Shown: positions 1 to 4,196 of the stretch, in pieces | How the letters are laid out: each line of letters opens with the position of its first letter | Numbering within the stretch: position 1 is the stretch's first letter | Assembly: GCA_016207475.1 (NCBI GenBank) | Contig: JACQPM010000007.1 | Span: 1 to 6,188 of the forward strand | From: Methanobacteriota archaeon | GTDB lineage: Archaea; Hydrothermarchaeota; Hydrothermarchaeia; Hydrothermarchaeales; JACQPM01 | DNA length: 6,188 nt | Direction: 5' to 3' | Program-made: the position numbers and the translations under genes | The notes under the pieces: generated by a model | What the model was told of the DNA's origin: nothing | The model's database searches: none | Seen by the model: the letters and a program-made list of their open reading frames with translations, nothing else

Positions 1-126
1 AGGCAGGAGGAGTTCTTCAGGAACGAGTTCCGCACCGCCAAGTGCGTGATATGCAACACAGGCCTCAAGGGCGAGACCGTGAAGAGGACCTTCCAGAGGA
101 TTATGAAGGCCCTTGAGCGGTGCTAG
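1..126 (+). CDS. 3' end of an unrecognised protein gene
   Basis: The frame is open from base 1 to a TAG at 124-126 and gives the last 41 residues of a protein whose start lies outside the window. The tail has a CxxC pair (CVIC, about residues 15-18 of the visible part), then GLKGETVKRTF and a basic helix-like end finishing in Cys. The CxxC could bind a metal or form a disulfide, but I do not recognise the family and assign no function. Codon use is GC-rich like the neighbouring genes, which supports real coding. The stop directly abuts the stop of the convergent small ORF at 127-246, so there is no room for a separate terminator between them. Confidence 0.6.
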   Translation, partial: RQEEFFRNEFRTAKCVICNTGLKGETVKRTFQRIMKALERC

Positions 127-246
127 CTAAGGGAAAAGGCGGCTCGGCGGGGTGGGCGCCGGCAGGGTATCCCTGGGGTCCACTGTGAACTCCTGCGCCT
201 CTCTCTCATATCCAACCATCCAGTACTGCCCGCCCATGTATCTCAT
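127..246 (-). CDS. small hypothetical protein, 39 aa
   Basis: A short ORF starts MRYMGGQYWMVGYERE and ends in a Pro-rich tail (PAPTPPSRLFP). Its support is contextual. A purine-rich ribosome-binding site, GGTGGGG, lies at 255-249 just before the ATG at 246. A TATA box, TATAAATA, lies at 306-299 about 55 nt upstream, which would give a leader of about 30 nt. The ATG at 237 (residue 4) is an alternative start. It sits downstream of the UroD-like gene on the same strand but seems to have its own promoter. No transmembrane segment or known motif is visible and the function is unknown. It may be a real small protein or a chance ORF, because length alone is not persuasive. Confidence 0.45.
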   Translation of the reverse strand: MRYMGGQYWMVGYEREAQEFTVDPRDTLPAPTPPSRLFP

Positions 247-272
247 ATCCCCACCTTATTAGATTAACATCG

Positions 273-284
273 CTAAAATTTTAG
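273..284. repeat. 12-bp perfect palindrome CTAAAATTTTAG
   Basis: The 12 bases equal their own reverse complement. They lie between the TATA box at 299-306 and the small ORF at 127-246, at the place where transcription would be expected to begin (around 277). That position would suit an operator. The sequence is AT-only apart from its ends and lies in an AT-rich patch, so chance is a fair alternative. Confidence 0.35.
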
Positions 285-298
285 TAACAAAAAGTTAG

Positions 299-306
299 TA
301 TTTATA
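299..306 (-). promoter_or_regulatory. TATA box for the 39-aa gene
   Basis: The minus strand reads TATAAATA. The TAA stop codon of the UroD-like gene (304-302) is the middle of this box. The surrounding 250-300 patch is strongly AT-rich compared with the genes. A start of transcription near 277 would leave a leader of about 30 nt with the GGTGGGG site at 255-249. The minus-strand run TTTTTG just downstream (near 295-290) could also help terminate the UroD-like transcript. Confidence 0.5.
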
Positions 307-1438
307 CCTGCCTACGACCGATCTCCGGCCAGAGGCGCGGGACCTTGGCGAAGTCCCTAGCGGCATCGGCCAGGGCCCTCATATTCTCGGGGGGCGTGGC
401 GAAGGGCGCTTCTCCGCCCGTTGAGAGGATGAACCCGCCCTCCCTCCTCGCGGCGCTCCTCAGGCAGGCCATGGCCTCCCTGTAGACCTCCTCGTAGAAG
501 GCGCTGACCATCACCTTCGTGTGATCGATATTACCCATGAGGCACGGCCCCTCCGTCTCCGAGATGCAGTACCTCATCTGGCAGGCGCCGATCCTGGCGT
601 GGTTCGTCTTGCAGTCCCAGCAGTGGGCGGATCTTATGGCGTCCAGGTCGCCCCAGTCCAGGCTCAGGACATCGGGCAGGAGGGAGATCTCCTTCTCCAT
701 GTACGGCATGGGGGAGCCGTTCCTCACGAAGGCATAGGCTCCCGCCGCCTTTATCCCGTCCACCAGCCGCCTGGTGTAAGAGGTTATGAACTCCTCGCAC
801 CTCAGGGGGTCTATGCACTCGGCCCCTGCTCCGCTATCCTCTATGAGGACGCCGAAGGCCCCCTCGTCCACCATGGCTTCTATATATCCCAGGGAGGCCT
901 CGGTGGCTATCTCCAGGAGGGCATGGGCCTCCAGCGGCCTCTCCACGACGTCCAGAAGAAATTCGGTGAAGCCCCGCAGCTGGTAGGCCACGATGAAAGG
1001 GGAACAGACAGCACCTATGACCGGTACTTTCCCCTCGGTCTCGTCCCTCATGATCCCTATGCTCTCCAGGACGGTGGGCATCCTCCCGTCCCTCTCTGGG
1101 TCGGGCATAGCCAGGTCCTTGATCCCGCCGTCCTTCAGGATGGGTTCCACCACCCTCGGATACCCGTCCTCCTTCACCAGGAGGTCGCAACCGAAGGCCT
1201 CCGCCTCCACTGCCATGCATCCCCAAGGCGCCATCAAATTGTCGTGGCCGAAGAGCTCCCTGGCCTTGAGCTGGGCCCTCGCCATGCCTTCGGCGGTGTA
1301 GTAGACGTCCCTGAAGGTGGCGCCCAGCTCCCGCAGGACGGCGCCGCCCCCGCCGAAGTAGAGGTAACCCACAGGAGGTCTGTCCACCTCCTCGCCGGCT
1401 ATGGCGGCCTCAAACCTCCCCAGGGGGCTCAGTTCCAT
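302..1438 (-). CDS. uroporphyrinogen decarboxylase-fold protein, MtaA/CmuA-like, zinc ligands missing
   Basis: A 378-aa protein of the UroD superfamily, closest in pattern to corrinoid methyltransferases (MtaA, MtbA, CmuA). Family landmarks include an AVCSPF strand (143-148), the DSGAGAECIDPLRCEEFITSY segment start (201-221), LSLDWGDL (258-265), GNID (302-305) and ILSTGG...TPPENM (337-353). Known members transfer methyl groups between a corrinoid protein and a thiol through zinc held by an HxC...C motif. Here the HxC position reads VRN (238-240) and the late Cys is Gly342, so the classic zinc site is absent. Instead an insertion before GNID carries Cys273, Cys276, Cys286, Cys291 and Cys299. 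The ATG at 1438 follows AAAGGT, and an in-frame TAA a few codons upstream blocks extension. It is 44 bp downstream of the 97-aa gene, probably one transcript. No corrinoid protein gene is adjacent. The fold is secure; methyltransferase or decarboxylase activity is not. Confidence 0.85.
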   Translation of the reverse strand: MELSPLGRFEAAIAGEEVDRPPVGYLYFGGGGAVLRELGATFRDVYYTAEGMARAQLKARELFGHDNLMAPWGCMAVEAEAFGCDLLVKEDGYPRVVEPILKDGGIKDLAMPDPERDGRMPTVLESIGIMRDETEGKVPVIGAVCSPFIVAYQLRGFTEFLLDVVERPLEAHALLEIATEASLGYIEAMVDEGAFGVLIEDSGAGAECIDPLRCEEFITSYTRRLVDGIKAAGAYAFVRNGSPMPYMEKEISLLPDVLSLDWGDLDAIRSAHCWDCKTNHARIGACQMRYCISETEGPCLMGNIDHTKVMVSAFYEEVYREAMACLRSAARREGGFILSTGGEAPFATPPENMRALADAARDFAKVPRLWPEIGRRQV

Positions 1439-1482
1439 GCGACCTTTGGGAGTAGATTAACCTCCGCAAGTACGATGCGGCA

Positions 1483-1776
1483 CTACTGTGCCTTGAGCAT
1501 CTCGCTGTAGATTTTCTCCAAAGCCTTCCTGTCCCCTGACCGAAAGGCCCGGACGAAAGGCTCCGCGAGCCTGGCCTCGTAGCACCTCAGCGAGACCAGG
1601 TCGTCCTCCCCGCTCTTCTTCACGACCAGCTTCATGGAACCGAAGGGACAGCCGCTCCTTGTGGGCACCAGCTTTATCCTCCTCTCCCCCGTCTCCAGCT
1701 CCCCGAGAAGCATCTCCATGAGGCTCTCGAGGTTTATGTAAGTCAGACCCACATCAGGAACTCTCCAGTCCCGCAT
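1483..1776 (-). CDS. hypothetical protein, 97 aa
   Basis: A soluble-looking protein with no signal peptide or membrane segment. The N-terminal part has an amphipathic stretch (INLESLMEMLLGELETGE, 14-31). A middle part has a GCPFGSMKLVVKKSG segment (42-56), probably strand-rich. The end is helical and charged (AFRSGDRKALEKIYSEMLKAQ start at 77). I do not recognise the family. The ATG at 1776 lies 25-31 nt after a TATAAAG box, so the mRNA is probably leaderless. It is the first gene of a two-gene unit with the UroD-fold gene 44 bp downstream, which suggests a related role, but nothing in the sequence shows what it is. Confidence 0.75.
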   Translation of the reverse strand: MRDWRVPDVGLTYINLESLMEMLLGELETGERRIKLVPTRSGCPFGSMKLVVKKSGEDDLVSLRCYEARLAEPFVRAFRSGDRKALEKIYSEMLKAQ

Positions 1777-1780
1777 ATTT

Positions 1781-1803
1781 AAGCTTATCCGGACCGGAAG
1801 CTT
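1781..1803. promoter_or_regulatory. inverted repeat in divergent promoter, candidate operator
   Basis: The sequence reads AAGCTT-AT-CCGG-A-CCGG-AAGCTT. CCGG-A-CCGG forms symmetric half-sites around A1793, flanked by AAGCTT on both sides with a 2-base offset. It lies between the minus-strand TATA box and the ATG of the 97-aa gene, so a bound protein would block that promoter. It is also about 33 bp upstream of the divergent gene at 1836. This is what a small dimeric regulator's operator would look like, but no regulator is identified. Confidence 0.4.
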
Positions 1804-1807
1804 TATA
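1800..1807 (-). promoter_or_regulatory. TATA box for the 97-aa gene (leaderless)
   Basis: The minus strand reads TATAAAGC, with the box at 25-31 nt before the ATG at 1776. That is the archaeal spacing from TATA box to transcription start, so transcription should begin at or within a few bases of the start codon. No purine-rich upstream BRE is obvious. Read on the plus strand, CTTTATAC might also serve the divergent gene at 1836. Confidence 0.55.
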
Positions 1808-1835
1808 CCCGGAGGACGGGATATTCTACCTGGGG

Positions 1836-2075
1836 GTGGGTCTATTGGGTGATGGGGACACTCGGGGTATGGGCAGACCGCTGGATATGGAGCAGATCCA
1901 CGAGATAGCCATGGTCGTCGCCGACAGCCTCCAGACCTATATCGAGAAGAAGCCCGCCGGAGACGTGGGGTTCCTGGAGATGAAGATCGGCGTTATAAAC
2001 GCGCTGGAGTGCCTCTACCAGTACCAGCACAAGGTCCTCATCCTCCAGAAGGACTTCGTGGATCCGCAGGCCTAG
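1836..2075 (+). CDS. hypothetical protein, up to 79 aa
   Basis: The convincing part starts at MEQIHEIAMVVADSLQTYIE and continues as a mainly helical, acidic small protein ending in QKDFVDPQA. No membrane segment, metal motif or known family is visible. The start is uncertain. GTG at 1836 gives 79 aa and could be read from a nearly leaderless mRNA using the TATA-like CTTTATAC at 1801-1808, although 30 nt is a little long. ATG at 1869 gives 68 aa and ATG at 1887 gives 62 aa. None has a good ribosome-binding site. It diverges from the 97-aa gene over a compact promoter region. The 39-bp gene-end repeat begins three bases after its stop codon. Confidence 0.6.
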   Translation: MGLLGDGDTRGMGRPLDMEQIHEIAMVVADSLQTYIEKKPAGDVGFLEMKIGVINALECLYQYQHKVLILQKDFVDPQA

Positions 2076-2078
2076 CGG

Positions 2079-2117
2079 CCCTTTTGCTCGCTCCGCTTCG
2101 CAAAAGCCCCGGGGGAA
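2079..2117 (+). repeat. gene-end hairpin repeat, copy 1
   Basis: This is the first copy of a 39-bp element present twice in the window. Its core is a 7-bp stem, CTTTTGC (2081-2087) with GCAAAAG (2100-2106), around the 12-nt loop TCGCTCCGCTTC, followed by CCCCGGGGGAA. The first 31 bp are identical to copy 2 (4152-4190, opposite strand) and the whole 39 bp differs at one base. It starts three bases after the TAG of the 79-aa gene and reads in the same direction. A 3'-end processing or termination element, or a dispersed repeat, are the main readings. Confidence 0.75.
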
Positions 2118-2135
2118 TTCGGGGGCTCAGGAAAT

Positions 2136-2159
2136 AAGCCATGGTAGCGACCGTGGCTT
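2136..2159 (+). other. stable hairpin in non-coding DNA
   Basis: AAGCCATGG (2136-2144) pairs with CCGTGGCTT (2151-2159) over nine positions around the 6-nt loop TAGCGA. One pair is T-G, which holds in RNA made from the plus strand but becomes A-C on the other strand. This favours a plus-strand transcript, probably the 3' trailer of the gene ending at 2075. Apart from the repeat, this hairpin, the TATA box and the mini-ORF, I see nothing in 2076-2296. Confidence 0.45.
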
Positions 2160-2187
2160 TCGTGGGTACCAACTGTTAGGGCGCTAG

Positions 2188-2194
2188 TATATAT
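2188..2194 (+). promoter_or_regulatory. TATA box upstream of the CPAC mini-ORF
   Basis: TATATAT stands in otherwise mixed sequence. Archaeal spacing would put the transcript start near 2215-2220, about 25-30 nt before the mini-ORF ATG at 2245 and about 80 nt before the 63-aa gene. No clear BRE is seen. Confidence 0.45.
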
Positions 2195-2244
2195 GGGCAT
2201 AACGCTCTAGTCACCTTAAGCCCCAGCCTACTATCACCAGCGAC

Positions 2245-2304
2245 ATGGCCCACTGCCCAGCCTGCGGCGAGGAATCAACTTGGAGGTCGATGTCTGATGG
2301 TTAG
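2245..2304 (+). CDS. 19-codon CPAC mini-ORF overlapping the next gene
   Basis: The ORF encodes MAHCPACGEESTWRSMSDG. The CPACG looks like half of a zinc ribbon. It ends at TAG 2302-2304, eight bases inside the next gene (2297), and holds that gene's GGAGGT ribosome-binding site. No ribosome-binding site precedes its own ATG. It could be a translationally coupled leader, a real micropeptide, or the N-terminus of a longer zinc-ribbon protein now separated from the downstream frame by a +1 shift. It could also be chance. Confidence 0.35.
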   Translation: MAHCPACGEESTWRSMSDG

Positions 2305-2488
2305 GATGGAGAAGATGACTATGGAAGAGGCCAGATGTATCCGCAGGCTGAGAGTGGAGCAGTGCTACACCTGGCGTGCCATAGCCATGGAATGTAATTA
2401 CTGGTACGAGGACACCACAGGGGTTCAGTGCGATGGAGAACGCATGTGCGTCCAGGCAGCCGAGATCCTCGACGAGGGCTGGGGCTGA
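2297..2488 (+). CDS. hypothetical protein, 63 aa
   Basis: The ATG at 2297 is set by a strong GGAGGT at 2282-2287, nine bases upstream. The core is EEARCIRRLRVEQCYTWRAIAMEC (10-33), a pattern resembling small bacterial, archaeal and phage proteins with a short helix-turn-helix-like RRLR...TWRAIA stretch. It continues CNYWYED (33-39) and ends in CDGERMCVQAAEILDEGW. Five Cys (14, 23, 33, 45, 51) in 63 residues is notable, but no classic CxxC pair is present. I do not know its function; DNA binding is a guess. It overlaps the CPAC mini-ORF by eight bases, and a 19-bp palindrome begins immediately after its stop. Confidence 0.65.
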   Translation: MVRMEKMTMEEARCIRRLRVEQCYTWRAIAMECNYWYEDTTGVQCDGERMCVQAAEILDEGWG

Positions 2489-2507
2489 TTACCTGGGCCC
2501 CAGGTAA
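2489..2507 (+). terminator. 19-bp palindrome at the gene end, possible terminator
   Basis: TTACCTGGG-C-CCCAGGTAA is a perfect inverted repeat starting at the base after the TGA of the 63-aa gene. RNA could form a GC-rich stem with a very small loop. On the plus strand it is followed by A-rich rather than T-rich sequence, so it is not a standard intrinsic terminator. RNA 3'-end protection or a dimeric protein site are alternatives. The rest of 2508-2629 shows nothing recognisable. Confidence 0.45.
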
Positions 2508-2629
2508 AAAGAGAACAGTCTTTCCAAGAACTCCCGCTGCGTTCTAAAATATTGCTAGAATCGCCCGAGTTGTTGAAATAGATTCTCCGATATAACGGGC
2601 CTGAGCTTTCGGTCTGGGCAGTTGCAGCA

Positions 2630-2703
2630 TGGGCCGGCCCGGATTCGAACCGGGGACCTCCAGTGTGTGAGACTGGTGTCATAACCAGCTAGACCACCGG
2701 CCC
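2630..2703 (-). tRNA. tRNA-Val (anticodon CAC)
   Basis: Read on the minus strand, the acceptor GGGCCGG (2703-2697) pairs perfectly with CCGGCCC (2637-2631), with A at 2630 as the discriminator. The D arm includes GTC...GAC and the AGCTGGTTA loop. The anticodon stem CCAGT/ACTGG encloses the loop CTCACAC, giving anticodon CAC for GUG valine codons. The T arm is CCCGG-TTCGAAT-CCGGG. There is no intron and no encoded CCA, since the next bases are TGC. The variable loop is short (AGGTC), making this a class I tRNA. Confidence 0.95.
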
Positions 2704-2722
2704 TGGTTCAATATGGCTTCCC

Positions 2723-2739
2723 TTACTTATAGATTTCCC
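2723..2739 (-). promoter_or_regulatory. BRE/TATA promoter of tRNA-Val
   Basis: The minus strand reads GGGAAATC then TATAAGTAA. This is a purine-rich BRE-like element next to a TATA box centred about 24 bases before the first base of the tRNA, as expected for an archaeal stable-RNA promoter. Confidence 0.65.
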
Positions 2740-2747
2740 TAGGATAG

Positions 2748-2755
2748 TTTTAAAT
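2748..2755 (+). promoter_or_regulatory. TATA box of the tandem SIS gene (leaderless)
   Basis: TTTTAAAT is centred 26 bases before the ATG at 2778, so the transcript should begin at the start codon. It lies in a 74-bp interval shared back to back with the tRNA-Val promoter. The two TATA boxes are about 20 bp apart, close enough for the two promoters to affect each other. Confidence 0.55.
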
Positions 2756-2777
2756 CTCCGGGCAGAGATGGAGAGCC

Positions 2778-4037
2778 ATGGGCTCCCACATGGGCGTCTT
2801 CTTCGACGCCATCAAGCTCCAAGACCGCTTCATCCAGGAGGTGGCGGAGCTGGAATTGGAGAAGGTGGATGCCCTGGCAGCCATCCTCTCCGACTATCTG
2901 AAGAACAGGGCCTCCCACAGGAGCATCCACGTCCTGTCCAAAGGGCGCTCCGCCCTCTCCGCCCAGGCCTTCCTCCAGGGGCTCTACAACGAGGTCGCCA
3001 GGTTCCCGGAGTACCGCTTCTACCCCGCCACCCTCAGGGACGGGGTCATAAAGTTCATAGACGGGGAGAGCCTCACCCTCGTGGCCTCGGGCTCAGGGGA
3101 GACCAAGGAGGTCCTCAGATATCTGGAGACGGCGACCAGGTGCGGCTCCCGGCTGGTCCTCATCACGGGGAAGCGGGATTCCAGCGCCTACAAGATGGTG
3201 ACGGAGGCGGGGGGGGAGGCCTTCGTCATGGAGAGCCAGGGGAAGTACGACGGCGCCCTGGGGGACTCCGTCCCGCAGCTATCGCCCCTGGGCTCGGAGT
3301 TCGAGCTGAAGGTCTGGGTCCTCCTCAACTCTCTCATACCAGAGGTCCTGGCGAGGCTCCGCGGCGAGGGCGGGAAGGCATGCACCGCCTACAGGGAGAG
3401 GTTGGGGCTCTTCCAGGAGAACGTGAGGCTCCTCCACGAGACCCGATGGGTGGGCGACGAGGCCCTGTGCAGCTGGATCGACCGCCTCACCAACAGGCAC
3501 GGGCTCTATGTCTTCTACGGTGTCACCCGCTCCGGGAACGTGGCAGAGCAGTTCGAGATGCGCTTCGCCCATGCCAACAAGTCCGTCTTCATGCTGGACG
3601 ATTCCAACCGGAAGCCCTTCAGGTACGGCGATGCGTGCATCCTCGTCTCCGGCTCCGGGAATACCGACGATGTGGTGGGCGCTGCCACGGATGCCCTGGG
3701 GGTCGTCTCCCACGGAGGCAAGCTGGGCTTCCTGGGGGAAGGGGGGGAGAGGGCCCAGGTCTTTGCCCTAACCGTCAACAGGGGGTCGAGGCTCAGGCAG
3801 ATCATGGAGTTCGCCGGGCAGGGGAAGAACCTCCTCTACCTCCCGGTGAAGGAGAGCTTCCTGCGGGACTTCACAAACTCCAGCTCCAACAGCATCATAA
3901 ACCCCTCGGAGCTCGACCGCTTCCGCATACCGGTCTTCGAGACCAGTGCGTACGTAGTGACCAACGCTATTGTAGCGCAGGTGGGGCACAACGAAGGGAT
4001 AATACCACAGATATTCTTCAAGGGGCAGCACGTCTGA
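2778..4037 (+). CDS. tandem SIS-domain protein (two 6-phospho-3-hexuloisomerase-like halves)
   Basis: A 419-aa cytosolic protein with two sugar-isomerase (SIS) domains in series. Domain 1 (about 45-195) has SKGRSALSAQAF (54-65), ASGSGETKEV (103-112) and PLGSEFE (170-176). Domain 2 (about 240-405) has GVTRSGNVAEQFEMRF (248-263), VSGSGNTDDV (290-299) and PVFETSA (385-391). The SGSG(E/N)T loop binds phosphosugar phosphate in the family. The (G)RSG and G..FE-type motifs recall 6-phospho-3-hexuloisomerase (HxlB/PHI), which normally has one domain of about 180 aa, so this looks like a fused and diverged duplication. Residues 1-44 form a helical lead-in. The ATG at 2778 fits a leaderless mRNA; ATG at 2790 (residue 5) is an alternative. 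It stands alone between a tRNA and a convergent operon, with no hexulose-phosphate synthase gene in view. SIS fold is secure; substrate and activity are not, and a regulatory sugar-binding role is possible. Confidence 0.85.
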   Translation: MGSHMGVFFDAIKLQDRFIQEVAELELEKVDALAAILSDYLKNRASHRSIHVLSKGRSALSAQAFLQGLYNEVARFPEYRFYPATLRDGVIKFIDGESLTLVASGSGETKEVLRYLETATRCGSRLVLITGKRDSSAYKMVTEAGGEAFVMESQGKYDGALGDSVPQLSPLGSEFELKVWVLLNSLIPEVLARLRGEGGKACTAYRERLGLFQENVRLLHETRWVGDEALCSWIDRLTNRHGLYVFYGVTRSGNVAEQFEMRFAHANKSVFMLDDSNRKPFRYGDACILVSGSGNTDDVVGAATDALGVVSHGGKLGFLGEGGERAQVFALTVNRGSRLRQIMEFAGQGKNLLYLPVKESFLRDFTNSSSNSIINPSELDRFRIPVFETSAYVVTNAIVAQVGHNEGIIPQIFFKGQHV

Positions 4038-4049
4038 TCTCAGCGCTCC

Positions 4050-4144
4050 GGGAGAACTCCCTGCGGTCGTTCTTCCTCGCGCCGAGACCCACTGTCAGCA
4101 CTTCGCAGGACTCCCTGCCGGCGTCCTGCTCGTGCCGACACCCA
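4050..4144 (+). repeat. two imperfect direct repeats, each a hairpin with an 11-nt loop
   Basis: Unit A (4053-4091) and unit B (4107-4144) match at about 31 of 39 aligned positions with one gap, at a period of 54. Each folds into a hairpin. In A, 4050-4057 pairs with 4069-4076 around TCCCTGCGGTC; in B, 4105-4111 pairs with 4123-4129 around TCCCTGCCGGC. Pairing is kept although bases differ: A-T becomes G-C (4055/4071 and 4109/4125), and G-T becomes C-G (4052/4074 and 4106/4128). The G-T pair favours RNA from the plus strand, so these may be 3' trailer structures of the SIS gene. I know of no named family for it. Confidence 0.6.
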
Positions 4145-4151
4145 GGAAAGT

Positions 4152-4190
4152 TTCCCCCAGGGCTTTTGCGAAGCGGAGCGAGCAAAAGGG
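4152..4190 (-). repeat. gene-end hairpin repeat, copy 2
   Basis: This is the reverse complement of copy 1 at 2079-2117, with one mismatch in 39 (T for C at base 32). On the minus strand it begins six bases after the TGA of the DUF424 gene, in the same orientation relative to that gene as copy 1 has to its own. It closes the 159-bp convergent spacer that also holds the two direct-repeat hairpins. Confidence 0.75.
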
Positions 4191-4196
4191 CTGAGG

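Noticed and set aside
1439..1482. GGAGGTT on the minus strand near 1465-1459 as the ribosome-binding site of the UroD-fold gene
   Set aside because: It is about 21 bases from the ATG, and an in-frame TAA lies between them. The nearer AAAGGT is more plausible, and the match may be chance.
521..1510. Long plus-strand open frame (329 aa) opposite the UroD-fold gene
   Set aside because: It is the antisense shadow of a GC-rich gene with clear family motifs. Its translation is His/Pro/Gly/Leu-rich and matches no domain.
2425..2682. 85-aa minus-strand ORF beginning in tRNA-Val
   Set aside because: Its start lies within the tRNA gene and its translation follows the tRNA sequence, so it is not a protein gene.
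2773..2785. Start codon of the SIS gene in the loop of GAGCC-ATG-GGCTC
   Set aside because: A 5-bp stem is short, and the TATA spacing predicts a leaderless mRNA in which the left arm would not be transcribed.
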